The notes beneath the pieces were generated by a model, which ran no database searches, was not told where the DNA came from, and was given only the letters and a program-made list of their open reading frames with translations. From Bacillota bacterium (GTDB taxonomy: Bacteria > Bacillota > Clostridia > Lachnospirales > Lachnospiraceae), in the NCBI GenBank assembly GCA_023434365.1, contig JAEYSV010000019.1, positions 62,001 through 126,000 on the forward strand: a DNA stretch of 64,000 nucleotides. The letters run 5' to 3'. Positions 35,153-43,228 of this stretch are shown in pieces. Made by a program: the position numbers and the translations under genes. Within the stretch, counting starts at the first letter, position 1, and every line of letters starts with the position of its first letter.

Positions 35153-36823
35153 ATGAAAACAGATATTCAAATTGCTCAAGAAGCACAGCTAGCACATATT
35201 AGAGAGGTTGCGGCACAATTAGATATTACAGAAGAAGACCTTGATTATTATGGGAAATATAAAGCCAAATTTGCCGATGAATTATGGGATAAGGTAAAGG
35301 ACAGAAACGATGGCAAATTAATTCTTGTTACTGCAATTAATCCAACTCCAGCTGGAGAAGGTAAGACGACCACCAGTGTTGGGCTTGGACAGGCATTTGG
35401 CAAATTGAATCTAAAAAGTGTAATTGCGCTGAGAGAACCATCTCTTGGACCTTGTTTCGGAATCAAAGGCGGTGCAGCCGGTGGAGGATATGCACAGGTA
35501 GTACCAATGGAAGATTTGAATCTTCACTTTACTGGTGATTTTCATGCCATAACTTCCGCCAATAACTTACTTGCTGCCATGCTAGACAATCATATCATGC
35601 AAGGCAATGCTTGTAACATCGATACCAATCAGATAGTATGGAAACGTTGCGTCGATATGAATGACCGTGTACTACGTAATATCGTCGTAGGCCTTGGAAG
35701 AAAAGCAGACGGCGTGGTAAGAGAAGATCATTTTATCATTACTGTAGCGTCTGAAATTATGGCCATTCTTTGTCTGGCGGACAATATGGAAGACTTAAAG
35801 AAACGCCTTGGTAAAATTATTGTTGCTTATGACTATGACGGTAACCCAGTAACTGCAAAGCAAATCAATGCGGTAGGTGCAATGGCAGCACTCCTAAAGG
35901 ATGCCATTCGTCCAAACATCATTCAGACACTCGAACATACCCCAGCGATTATCCATGGTGGACCATTTGCCAATATTGCACATGGCTGTAATAGTGTTCG
36001 TGCCACAAAGATGGCGTTAAAACTTGCAGATTATGTAGTGACCGAAGCAGGATTTGGTGCGGACCTAGGAGCGGAAAAATTCTTTGATATCAAATGCCGT
36101 ATGGCTGGTTTAAAACCAGATGCCGTAGTTCTAGTAGCAACAGTACGTGCCCTAAAATATAACGGTGGCGTTCCAAAAACTGAGCTGGCTAAGGAAAATC
36201 TGGATGCCCTACAAAGAGGTATCGTCAACCTAGAAAAGCATATCGAAAATCTTCAAAAATATAAAGTGCCAGTCGTGGTAACCCTAAACCGTTTTATGAC
36301 CGATACGGATGCCGAGTTAGACTATGTCAAAGAATTCTGCGAAAAACGCGGATGCGACTTTGCCTTATCTGAAGTTTGGGAAAAAGGTGGCGAAGGCGGA
36401 CTCGCTCTGGCAAAACAGGTGGTACGTACGATTGAAACGAAGGAAAGCAACTTTACCCCTCTTTACGACGACAATCTTTCCATCAAAGAAAAGATCGAAA
36501 CAATCGCTAGAGAAATCTATGGTGCAAACGGTGTCACTTATGATAGCGCAGCCCTAAAAGCAATCGAGAAGATTACTGAGATTGGCTATGGCAAAGTGCC
36601 AGTATGTATGGCGAAAAATCAGTACTCCCTTTCCGATGATGCAACCAAACTTGGCAGACCGGAAAACTTTACAATTCACATCCGTGAAGTCTATGTCAGC
36701 GCCGGAGCTGGCTTCGTCGTTGCAATCACCGGAACCGTTATGACCATGCCAGGCCTTCCAAAGAAACCAGCAGCAGAGGGAATTGACGTGAATGAAGACG
36801 GGATGATTACGGGACTCTTCTGA
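35153..36823 (+). CDS. fhs: Formate-tetrahydrofolate ligase
   Basis: This 556-residue enzyme makes 10-formyl-tetrahydrofolate from formate, ATP and tetrahydrofolate. The start is ATG 35153 with GGAGG upstream. The P-loop is PTPAGEGKTTTS (residues 64-75). Other family segments are REPSLGPCFGIKGGAAGGGYAQV, GDFHAITSANNLLAA and PGLPKKPAAEGIDV near the C-terminus. Length equals the usual clostridial form. It lies 62 bp after ftsK without a clear terminator, so it may share a transcript. FolD, the next enzyme of this pathway, is encoded at 50.8 kb. The stop codon is the first part of a purine-rich repeat array. Confidence 0.97.
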   Translation: MKTDIQIAQEAQLAHIREVAAQLDITEEDLDYYGKYKAKFADELWDKVKDRNDGKLILVTAINPTPAGEGKTTTSVGLGQAFGKLNLKSVIALREPSLGPCFGIKGGAAGGGYAQVVPMEDLNLHFTGDFHAITSANNLLAAMLDNHIMQGNACNIDTNQIVWKRCVDMNDRVLRNIVVGLGRKADGVVREDHFIITVASEIMAILCLADNMEDLKKRLGKIIVAYDYDGNPVTAKQINAVGAMAALLKDAIRPNIIQTLEHTPAIIHGGPFANIAHGCNSVRATKMALKLADYVVTEAGFGADLGAEKFFDIKCRMAGLKPDAVVLVATVRALKYNGGVPKTELAKENLDALQRGIVNLEKHIENLQKYKVPVVVTLNRFMTDTDAELDYVKEFCEKRGCDFALSEVWEKGGEGGLALAKQVVRTIETKESNFTPLYDDNLSIKEKIETIAREIYGANGVTYDSAALKAIEKITEIGYGKVPVCMAKNQYSLSDDATKLGRPENFTIHIREVYVSAGAGFVVAITGTVMTMPGLPKKPAAEGIDVNEDGMITGLF

Positions 36824-37160
36824 AAAGAGAGTGAAGAACTAAGAGGCTATAAAATCAGTGAAGAACTAAGAGTGAAGAGTGAAGAGATATAAAGAGCAGT
36901 GAAGAACGAAGAGTGAAGAGTGAAGAGACTCTGAAAAGATAGTGAAGAACTAAGAGTGAAGAGTGAAGAGATATAAAGAGCAGAGAAGAACTAAGAGTGA
37001 AGAGTGAAGAGATATATAGGGCAGTGAAGAACGAAGAGGCTCTTAAGGGCAGTGAAGAACTAAGGGTGAAGAGTGAAGAGCGGAAAAGAACTGTGTGAAG
37101 ATCTAAGAGGCTCTGAAAAGATAGTTAAGAACTTAGAGAGAAGAGCGTTAAGAACTTAGT
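36821..37160 (+). repeat. Purine-rich direct-repeat array 1 (GTGAAGAAC units)
   Basis: The array begins at the fhs stop codon. GTGAAGAAC(T/G)AAGAG cores start at 36831, 36858, 36899, 36942, 37024 and 37052, with a variant at 36983 and decayed copies to about 37150. Spacings are mostly 41-43 bp with some of 27-28 bp; longer units carry an extra GTGAAGAGTGAAGAG piece and an ATATAAAGAGC tail. The strand is almost all A and G. No frame is conserved, and spacers are not unique, so this is not CRISPR. Confidence 0.85.
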
Positions 37161-37291
37161 AGAAAATTTGTTAATGAGCTTAGTAGTTTTATTTGACATT
37201 GCCTAAAGTTATTCGACTATCTTTGCTGTCACTCAAATGCTTGGTTCTTTTCCATTAGGGTCTTGAATAATAAGATTTTCCAAAATTTATA

Positions 37292-37321
37292 TTGACAAAG
37301 GTAATAAATATATAATATAGT
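37292..37321 (+). promoter_or_regulatory. Promoter of the amino-acid ABC transporter operon
   Basis: A consensus TTGACA (37292-37297) is followed after 18 bp by TATAGT (37316-37321). Transcription would begin near 37328, immediately before a terminator-like hairpin. Confidence 0.65.
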
Positions 37322-37342
37322 AAAATATAAATAAAAAGTTGG

Positions 37343-37380
37343 CAAAGGTGCTTATGTGAAATTACATAGGCGCCTTTTTT
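37343..37380 (+). terminator. Leader hairpin with U-run before the ABC transporter operon (possible attenuator)
   Basis: AAAGGTGCTTATGT pairs with ACATAGGCGCCTTT through two G-U pairs around a short GAAATT loop and is followed by TTTTTTGT. It sits between the promoter at 37292 and the GTG start at 37417, so in this position it should act as an attenuator or end a very short RNA. Confidence 0.65.
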
Positions 37381-37416
37381 GTCGTTTTTGCTTACTTTTT
37401 GACAGGAGGGTTTGAT

Positions 37417-38139
37417 GTGATTAAGGTAGAGAAACTGAATAAATTTTTTGGTGAATCACATATCTTGAAAGATATTGATATCGAGGTAAAAGAGGGAGAG
37501 AAACTTGTTATTATCGGACCTTCTGGTAGCGGTAAGAGCACTCTGATACGTTGTATTAACCATTTGGAGGAACCGACGAGTGGTGTCATTCACATCAATG
37601 GGGAACGTATGAATCGTAAAAATCGTCATCTGCTCAATCGAACCTACACTTCCATGGTTTTTCAACAGTTTAATCTGTATCCTCATATGACGGTTATGAA
37701 AAATCTAACGTTATCACCGATAAAGCTTCAAAAGATTCCAAAAGAAGCTGCAGAAAAGACAGCAATGGAGTATCTGGAACGTGTAGGTCTTGCTGACAAA
37801 GCGCATGAATACCCACAGAATTTATCAGGAGGACAGCAACAGCGAGTGGCAATAGCACGTGCTTTGTGTACAAAGCAAAAGATTATCTTATTTGATGAGC
37901 CAACAAGTGCGCTAGATCCAGAAATGGTGCAGGAAGTACTGGATGTTATGATTAAACTATCTAATGAAAATATTACGATGATTTGTGTAACCCATGAGAT
38001 GGGATTTGCTAAGCAGGTAGCTGACCGCGTAATCTTTATGGATGATGGGAAAATAATCGAATCAGGAACACCGGAGCATTTTTTTGTTAATCCGGAGAAT
38101 GAACGTACAAAAGCTTTCTTAAGTAAGATTTTACGGTAG
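37417..38139 (+). CDS. glnQ: Polar amino-acid ABC transporter ATP-binding protein
   Basis: The product is 240 residues from GTG 37417, chosen because AGGAGGG ends six bases upstream and the standard IKVEKLNKFF start follows. It is a GlnQ/HisP-type ATPase with Walker A GPSGSGKS, Q-loop MVFQQFNLYPHMTV, signature LSGGQQQR, Walker B IILFDEPTSALDPE and H-loop VTHEMGF, all intact. It energises import of a polar amino acid. It is the first gene of a four-gene operon with a lipoprotein receptor and two permeases. Glutamine, glutamate or cystine are all possible substrates. The non-ATG start and the preceding hairpin may both limit expression. Confidence 0.94.
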   Translation: MIKVEKLNKFFGESHILKDIDIEVKEGEKLVIIGPSGSGKSTLIRCINHLEEPTSGVIHINGERMNRKNRHLLNRTYTSMVFQQFNLYPHMTVMKNLTLSPIKLQKIPKEAAEKTAMEYLERVGLADKAHEYPQNLSGGQQQRVAIARALCTKQKIILFDEPTSALDPEMVQEVLDVMIKLSNENITMICVTHEMGFAKQVADRVIFMDDGKIIESGTPEHFFVNPENERTKAFLSKILR

Positions 38140-38272
38140 AGTTCAGCAAGATTCTACGTTAGTGTTCTTAAGTAAGTTTCTTCACTAGAGTTTTTATTGA
38201 TTTCGGTATTGGGAGAGAGTCCTGAATTGAAATAAAGTAACTTAAAATCACTGTTATAAAGGAGGAAGAAAG

Positions 38273-39163
38273 ATGAAAAGAAAATCAATCGTACTATTAA
38301 CCGTTATTATGACCATAGTTTTGTTGGGTGGATGCTCGAGCAAAGAAACAAAAGATACAGAGGGTAAGGCGTCAGGTTCGATTACACCGAGCAAAGCAGC
38401 AAGTTCAGCGAGTCCAGCAAGTGGGGCAAATGCTGATATACAAAAGATAATAGATGCAGGGGTACTAAAGGTTGGGTGTAAGGCAGATGTTCCTAGCTTT
38501 GGTTATCAAAATACATCAACAAGCAAATTCGAGGGTCTTGAGGTAGATTTGGCCTATGCAATTGCAGGAAAAATCTTTGGTTGTACGATGCAGGAAGCAA
38601 AAGATCGTAACTTATGTGAATTCCAAGCGGTCAATGCTAAGACGAGGGGACCATTACTTGATAATGGTGAAATTGATATCGTTGCCGCAACATTTACTAT
38701 AACAGAAGAAAGAAAAACACAGTGGAATTTTTCTACTCCTTATATTGAGGATGCTTTGGGATTAATGTGCTTAACTTCATCAGGATTTACTTCGATCAAA
38801 GACTTAGACGGATGTATTATAGGAGTTGCTCAAAGCTCAACAACAAAAGATGCAATCTCTGCTTACATAACAGAACAGGGACTAGATATTACAGTAGAAT
38901 TTCAGGAGTTCCCAGATTATCCATCTTTGAGTGCTGCCTTAAGTTCAGAAAATATTGATGTATTCAGTGTGGATCGTGCGATATTAGCAGGTTATAACAC
39001 CGATAAAACGATGATTTTGCCAGAACGTTTTGGCACTCAGGAATATGGTATTGCTTCAAAACTTGGCAATGATGGTCTGGCTGCCCTAATTAATGAAGTA
39101 ATAGATGGGTTAAAGAGTAGTGGTGAATTAAAGACTATGATTACTGGTTGGGGAATCGAATAA
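38273..39163 (+). CDS. Amino-acid ABC transporter substrate-binding lipoprotein
   Basis: This 296-residue SBP_bac_3-type receptor has a lipoprotein signal peptide with lipobox LGGC (C21), a Ser/Ala/Pro-rich tether to about residue 60, then the binding domain starting IIDAGVLKVGCKADVPSFGYQ. The family segments LEVDLAYAIAGKIFG, DIVAATFTITEERKTQWNFSTPYIED and the second-lobe SSTTKDAISAYI are present. A short insertion (GCTMQEAKDRNLCEFQAVNAKTR) matches receptors of the glutamate/aspartate-like group. It delivers substrate at the outer membrane face to the two permeases encoded downstream. GGAGGAAG precedes the ATG. Confidence 0.93.
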   Translation: MKRKSIVLLTVIMTIVLLGGCSSKETKDTEGKASGSITPSKAASSASPASGANADIQKIIDAGVLKVGCKADVPSFGYQNTSTSKFEGLEVDLAYAIAGKIFGCTMQEAKDRNLCEFQAVNAKTRGPLLDNGEIDIVAATFTITEERKTQWNFSTPYIEDALGLMCLTSSGFTSIKDLDGCIIGVAQSSTTKDAISAYITEQGLDITVEFQEFPDYPSLSAALSSENIDVFSVDRAILAGYNTDKTMILPERFGTQEYGIASKLGNDGLAALINEVIDGLKSSGELKTMITGWGIE

Positions 39164-39237
39164 ATAAAAGGCCCTATGCCGTAGCAAACAATATTATTAG
39201 TTTTTTATCAAAATGGATACGAAAGTGGTGAGAACAT

Positions 39238-39987
39238 ATGTTAGAAGGATTATTTAATGGTGAACGTTGGAAAGCGCTATTTTCTAGTGATGTTTTAGAA
39301 ACTTTCGTTGATGGCTTTTACATGACACTATGGATAGCAGTCTTTGGAATCCTGCTTGCATTGACCATTGGTATTATTTTTGGATTGATGTCAACATCTA
39401 AATTGAAGATACTTCGTATCATTGCAAGAGTTTATGTGGAATTTTTTCAAAATACTCCATTGGTAGTGCAAGTTTTCTTTTACTGGGCAGGTCTTCCTAA
39501 GTTACTTAAAATATTATTTCAAACGAAGCGAGTAGTGCGCATCCCTAAAACTACACTTGGAATCATGAGTGTTGGTTTATATCATGGTGCTTATGTAGCA
39601 GAAGTAATACGTACTGGTTTAGAGGCTGTTCCAAAGGGCCAATATGAGGCAGCTTATTCTCAGGGATTTACAAGAATGCAAGCGATGAGATATATTGTCC
39701 TACCTCAAACACTCAAAATCATTTTGCCTCCATTGACCAACCAAGCATTAAATCTAGTGAAGAATACTTCCGTATTGGCTTTGATTGCAGGAATGGATCT
39801 CATGTATCAGGCAGATGTATTTGTAAGTAAGACTGGCTACTTGCAAGGATATCTATTGTGTGCAGTTATGTATTTTATTATCTGCTTTCCGCTATCTGTG
39901 GCAGCACGAAAGTTTGAACAAAGACAGAAAAACCCACCGAAAGTGAAGAAGAGTAAACAAAATCTTCTCCAAAAGGAGGTGGATTAA
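39238..39987 (+). CDS. Amino-acid ABC transporter permease 1
   Basis: This 249-residue HisM/GlnP-type inner membrane permease has five predicted helices and the EAA loop EAAYSQGFTRMQAMRYIVLPQTLKIILPP that contacts the ATPase. The N-terminal region precedes the FVDGFYMTLWIAVFGILLAL helix. A basic cytoplasmic tail (QRQKNPPKVKKSKQ) ends the protein. It overlaps the second permease gene by one base (TAATG), showing translational coupling. The two permeases probably form a heterodimer. Confidence 0.93.
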   Translation: MLEGLFNGERWKALFSSDVLETFVDGFYMTLWIAVFGILLALTIGIIFGLMSTSKLKILRIIARVYVEFFQNTPLVVQVFFYWAGLPKLLKILFQTKRVVRIPKTTLGIMSVGLYHGAYVAEVIRTGLEAVPKGQYEAAYSQGFTRMQAMRYIVLPQTLKIILPPLTNQALNLVKNTSVLALIAGMDLMYQADVFVSKTGYLQGYLLCAVMYFIICFPLSVAARKFEQRQKNPPKVKKSKQNLLQKEVD

Positions 39988-40631
39988 TGGCTCAGATATT
40001 TACATTGGATAATCTCTTATTTATGTTGGATGGTCTAAAAATGACGATCATCATTTCCATAGCAACCATCTTCTTTAGCCTGATTATTGGAACATTTTTG
40101 GCCCTATTTCGTAATTATTGTAAGGGAAAATATAAGATTTTATCTATACTTGCTGGAATTTATATCGAATTATTCCGGTGTACGCCGAATCTTCTATGGA
40201 TTCTTATGATTTATTTTACTATGAAGGGAAATGCCATCTATGTTAGTATCTTTACGTTTACATTATTTACATCCGCTGTTGTAGCAGAAATTGTTCGTGG
40301 AGGATTGAATGGAATACCCACCAGTCAATTTGAGGGTGCCGCTTCCCAAGGATTTCGATTTTATCAATCGTTAATCTACATTATATTACCACAAACGTAT
40401 AGAAGCATTATTCCAGCTTTATTATCCCAAGTTACCACCATCATTAAAGATACTTCGTTTTTAAAAGCAATTAACGTTGCGGAGTACATGACAAACAGTT
40501 CAATTGTCATGGGACAGTATGCCATCACCTTACCTCAAATTTCAGCATTATATGGCACGATTGCTTTCACATATTTTGTTTTAAACTTTGGTATTTTAAT
40601 GATCGTTAGAAGATATACTAATAATCAGTGA
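39987..40631 (+). CDS. Amino-acid ABC transporter permease 2
   Basis: This 214-residue permease is paralogous to the preceding one. It has MLDGLKMTIIISIATIFFSLIIG as first helix and the EAA loop EGAASQGFRFYQSLIYIILPQTYRSIIPA. The start codon overlaps the previous stop, with AAAAGGAGGTGG as ribosome site. It completes the importer with the ATPase and lipoprotein. The stop codon TGA forms part of the first GTGAAGAACGAAGAG unit of a purine-rich array, so the repeat begins inside the last codons. Confidence 0.93.
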   Translation: MAQIFTLDNLLFMLDGLKMTIIISIATIFFSLIIGTFLALFRNYCKGKYKILSILAGIYIELFRCTPNLLWILMIYFTMKGNAIYVSIFTFTLFTSAVVAEIVRGGLNGIPTSQFEGAASQGFRFYQSLIYIILPQTYRSIIPALLSQVTTIIKDTSFLKAINVAEYMTNSSIVMGQYAITLPQISALYGTIAFTYFVLNFGILMIVRRYTNNQ

Positions 40632-40813
40632 AGAACGAAGAGCTTCTTAAGAGATAGTGAAGAACGAAGAGTGAAGAGACTATTAAGGGCAGTGAAGAAC
40701 GAAGAGTGAAGAGCCTTGAAAATCAGTGAAGAACGAAGAGTGAAGAGTGAAGAGTGGAAAAATCGAAAATATAGTGAAGAGATTGGAAGGGCAGTGAAGA
40801 ACGAAGAACGGAA
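40628..40813 (+). repeat. Purine-rich direct-repeat array 2
   Basis: GTGAAGAACGAAGAG-type units start at 40628, 40657, 40692, 40726 and 40794, the first overlapping the permease stop codon. Units are separated by 28-40 bp stretches such as GTGAAGAG and ATTAAGGGCA. It is the same family as 36821-37160. Confidence 0.85.
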
Positions 40814-40856
40814 ATGAAGCGATGAGGGTTTTGTATGCAGTAAATTATTAAGTTTG

Positions 40857-40891
40857 ATGGGAGTGTCGGTTGATTGGGCACTCCTTTTCTA
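40857..40891 (+). terminator. Terminator-like hairpin downstream of the ABC operon
   Basis: GGGAGTG and CACTCC enclose a 13-base loop and are followed by TTTTCT. It is the first T-run hairpin after the permease genes. Confidence 0.5.
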
Positions 40892-40906
40892 ATGTGTTTG
40901 AATCGC

Positions 40907-41005
40907 ATGTTTAAGATTGAGTTAACAAAAGAGCTAGAACAGATAAAGGATATTGAAAAAGCAAGAGAAATATGCGCAGCATGTAAATATAGCGATTTAT
41001 CATAA
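40907..41005 (+). CDS. Possible 32-residue peptide or gene remnant
   Basis: An ATG frame encodes a charged helical peptide (MFKIELTKELEQIKDIEK... ending ACKYSDLS). There is no ribosome site, and the frame lies between two repeat arrays. It may be the remains of a longer gene. The rest of 40814-41097 shows no credible gene. Confidence 0.2.
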   Translation: MFKIELTKELEQIKDIEKAREICAACKYSDLS

Positions 41006-41097
41006 AATACCGCCTACCAGTAATAACGTATCCTCACACCCGTAAGAAATGCCGAGACACTCATTTTTCTTGCTGTCAAGAGATGAGGAGATATTAA

Positions 41098-41240
41098 CTC
41101 TTCACTATCGAAGTTGCCCCTTTTATCTTTTCACAATTCACTCTTAGTTCTTCACTGTCTTTTTATATCTCTTCACTCTTCACTCTTCGTTCTTCACTGT
41201 CTTTTTCTGTTCTTCACTGCCCTTAAAAGGCTCTTCACTG
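41098..41240 (-). repeat. Purine-rich array 3, reverse orientation
   Basis: GTTCTTCAC and CTCTTCACTCTTCACT units (41148, 41189, 41209 and neighbours) are the reverse complement of the units in arrays 1 and 2. With array 2 they could pair across a 280-bp loop. The last unit runs directly into the foldback element. Confidence 0.85.
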
Positions 41241-41563
41241 TCTATGTTTCCTATTGCATCGTAGTGCGAAAAATGTGTAAATTGGCGAGAGAGTATTAGA
41301 GATTTATCAATTTGCTCAGCAAGAAATTAAGAAAAGCAATGTACTTCATATTACGACTCGCAACTGTTATGACGCCGTCGGTACTTGGCCACGTTTTTTG
41401 TGGCCTTACGTACCGCTACGACGTCATCCAAGCGAGAGCGCGTTGCGAGTGTAATATGAATTACATTGCTTTATATAACCTAATAGAGCAAATTGATAAA
41501 TTATCAAAACTAGAACCGCCAATTTACACAGGCGCAACCCCCCAAGCAATAGGAAACATAGAC
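41240..41563. repeat. Long foldback element, copy B (about 324 bp)
   Basis: The ends GTCTATGTTTCCTATTGC and GCAATAGGAAACATAGAC are perfect inverted repeats of 18 bp. Internal arms parallel copy A: TGTGTAAATTGGCG pairs with CGCCAATTTACACA, TTTATCAATTTGCTC with GAGCAAATTGATAAA, a stem of about 28 bp ends in CTCGCAAC/GTTGCGAG, and the core has CGGTAC/GTACCG and GGCCAC/GTGGCC. Differences from copy A occur in pairs that keep the helices. CACT at 41236-41239 and 41563-41566 might be a target duplication. The element ends two bases from the pyrI stop codon (41565-41567). Confidence 0.85.
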
Positions 41564-41564
41564 A

Positions 41565-41990
41565 CTACTTTCCTTTGAAGGATTGTTCGCAATAGATGCA
41601 GCGGTAAAGGCGTTTTTCGCGGTTGGTGAGTTTGAAGATGTGTGGTAATCCTTGCTCGATGGAAGTGATGCATCTAGGATTTTTGCACTTGATGATATTG
41701 GTTACTTTGTGCGGAAGTTCTGGGTTCTTTTTTAGTGTGATTATACCGTTTTCTATGATGTTGATGGTGATGTTGTGGTCAAGCACGCCTAGGATATTGA
41801 CATCTACTTGTACGGGGCCTTCGATTTTGATGATGTCTTTTTTGCCCATTTTATTGCTTTTTGCATTTTTGATGATGGCTACGCTACAGTCGGTTTTTTC
41901 AAGATCGAGATAATGGTAGATATCCATTGCACCACCGGCTTGAATGTGATCGATTACGATACCTTGTTTAAGTCCACCTATATTTAACAT
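41565..41990 (-). CDS. pyrI: Aspartate carbamoyltransferase regulatory subunit
   Basis: This 141-residue PyrI has an N-terminal allosteric domain (GIVIDHIQAGGAMDIYHYL) and a C-terminal zinc domain with four Cys: CKNPRC and YRCIYC. It binds nucleotide effectors and links PyrB trimers. It overlaps the end of pyrB by seven bases and is translationally coupled to it. The pair forms class-B-type ATCase. The 3' end abuts the foldback element, which could supply the 3' hairpin of the transcript. Confidence 0.95.
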   Translation of the reverse strand: MLNIGGLKQGIVIDHIQAGGAMDIYHYLDLEKTDCSVAIIKNAKSNKMGKKDIIKIEGPVQVDVNILGVLDHNITINIIENGIITLKKNPELPHKVTNIIKCKNPRCITSIEQGLPHIFKLTNREKRLYRCIYCEQSFKGK

Positions 41991-42904
41991 CCTGCCACCT
42001 CCAATAACTTCATAATAAGTGCCATTCTAACGTAAACACCATATTCAGCTTGTTTAAAGTATACTGCTCTTGGGTCGCTGTCCACTTCGGTGGAGATTTC
42101 ATTGACACGTGGAAGTGGATGAAGGATGAGCATGTCTTTTTTGGCTGATTTTAACTTTTCTCTATCTAAGATAAAGCTATCTTTTAATCGGATATAATCC
42201 TCTTCATTGAAGAAACGTTCTTTTTGCACTCTTGTCATGTATAACAGATCGAGTTCTGGCATAACGTCTTCGAGTCTTCTTACTTCAACAAAATCAATCC
42301 CATTTTCCTGAAGGATTTCTTCTCGGATATAGGTTGGAATTTTTAATTCATCCGGAGAAATGAGCACAATTTTTACATTTTCATATCTTACCATGGCATT
42401 AATTAAGGAATGGACGGTTCGACCGAATTTTAAGTCACCGCAAAAACCAATGGTTAGATGATCAAGGCGTCCTTTTAAGTTTTTAATTGTTAACAAATCG
42501 GTAAGAGTTTGAGTTGGGTGGTTATGACCACCATCACCGGCATTGATGACCGGAATAGAAGAGAACCTCGAAGCCACTAGAGGGGCACCTTCTTTTGGGT
42601 GTCTCATGGCACAGATATCAGCGTAACTACTGATGACACGAATGGTATCGGCAACACTTTCGCCTTTTGCTGCAGAAGAGGAATCTGCGGAAGAAAATCC
42701 AAGAACACTACCGCCTAAATTCAACATTGCGGCTTCAAAACTTAGTCTTGTGCGAGTGCTCGGTTCATAGAATAGGGTAGCCAGTTTCATGCCCTGACAA
42801 ACATCGCGATACTTTTTCGGACTTTCAATAATTTCCTCGGCTAAGGAGAGAATCTCACTGAGTTCATTCATACTCAGATCCATTGGAGTGATTAAGTGTT
42901 TCAT
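41984..42904 (-). CDS. pyrB: Aspartate carbamoyltransferase catalytic subunit
   Basis: This 306-residue enzyme catalyses the first committed step of pyrimidine synthesis. Carbamoyl-phosphate-binding STRTRLSFE is present near residue 52, with the SSAAKGES loop, HPTQTLTDL and the aspartate-binding HPLPRVNEI. Length is standard. The ATG is preceded by TAGGAGG and a promoter at 42940-42968. It forms an operon with pyrI. I see no PyrR-binding leader in the short untranslated region. Confidence 0.97.
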   Translation of the reverse strand: MKHLITPMDLSMNELSEILSLAEEIIESPKKYRDVCQGMKLATLFYEPSTRTRLSFEAAMLNLGGSVLGFSSADSSSAAKGESVADTIRVISSYADICAMRHPKEGAPLVASRFSSIPVINAGDGGHNHPTQTLTDLLTIKNLKGRLDHLTIGFCGDLKFGRTVHSLINAMVRYENVKIVLISPDELKIPTYIREEILQENGIDFVEVRRLEDVMPELDLLYMTRVQKERFFNEEDYIRLKDSFILDREKLKSAKKDMLILHPLPRVNEISTEVDSDPRAVYFKQAEYGVYVRMALIMKLLEVAGC

Positions 42905-43228
42905 AAGTGCCTCCTATTTGTTCATTTATTCAACTATATATTCTAATATAGGGAATTCTAATTTACAACTAATTTATTTTAATAAGATTTATAAGAAATT
43001 TGATATGAAAAAAGAAGAGAAAAACATAATTGGTGGAAAAAAGCATTTGCAATCTATGGTCATAACTTTTATAATAGGAACAGTAATTTGGTGTTTTGGA
43101 TTGTAAATATCCACACTAATATACATTTTTTTGTCTAGTACGATCGTTTTCATGGATACCAAGAGCAGCTAAAAATAGCAAAAATTGGTATGCTGTGGAT
43201 TATAATAAATGTTTTATAGGAGGTAGCA
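42905..43228. other. Divergent promoter region between pyrB and the hydratase gene
   Basis: The region holds the pyrB promoter and, for the plus-strand gene, a TATAAT (43201-43206) preceded by an inverted repeat ATACCAA (43156-43162)/TTGGTAT (43184-43190) that could be an operator. A 33-codon frame at 43005-43106 with a hydrophobic end (MVITFIIGTVIWCFGL) lacks a ribosome site and is doubtful. Confidence 0.45.
42940..42968 (-). promoter_or_regulatory. pyrBI promoter
   Basis: On the minus strand TTGTAA (42968-42963), a 17-bp spacer and TAGAAT (42945-42940) lie about 40 bp upstream of pyrB. Confidence 0.55.

Noticed and set aside
36821..37160. Possible CRISPR array because of regularly spaced repeats
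   Set aside because: Spacings vary (27-43 bp), the units are internally repetitive purine sequence, the intervening pieces are themselves repeats rather than unique spacers, and no cas gene is present.
41114..41299. A hydrophobic 61-codon frame next to foldback copy B
   Set aside because: The Leu/Ser/His-rich translation comes from the inverted purine array (TTCACT units), not from a conserved protein.
43005..43106. A 33-residue frame with a hydrophobic C-terminus before the hydratase gene
   Set aside because: No ribosome site precedes its ATG and the frame overlaps the divergent promoter region; left as doubtful, not called.
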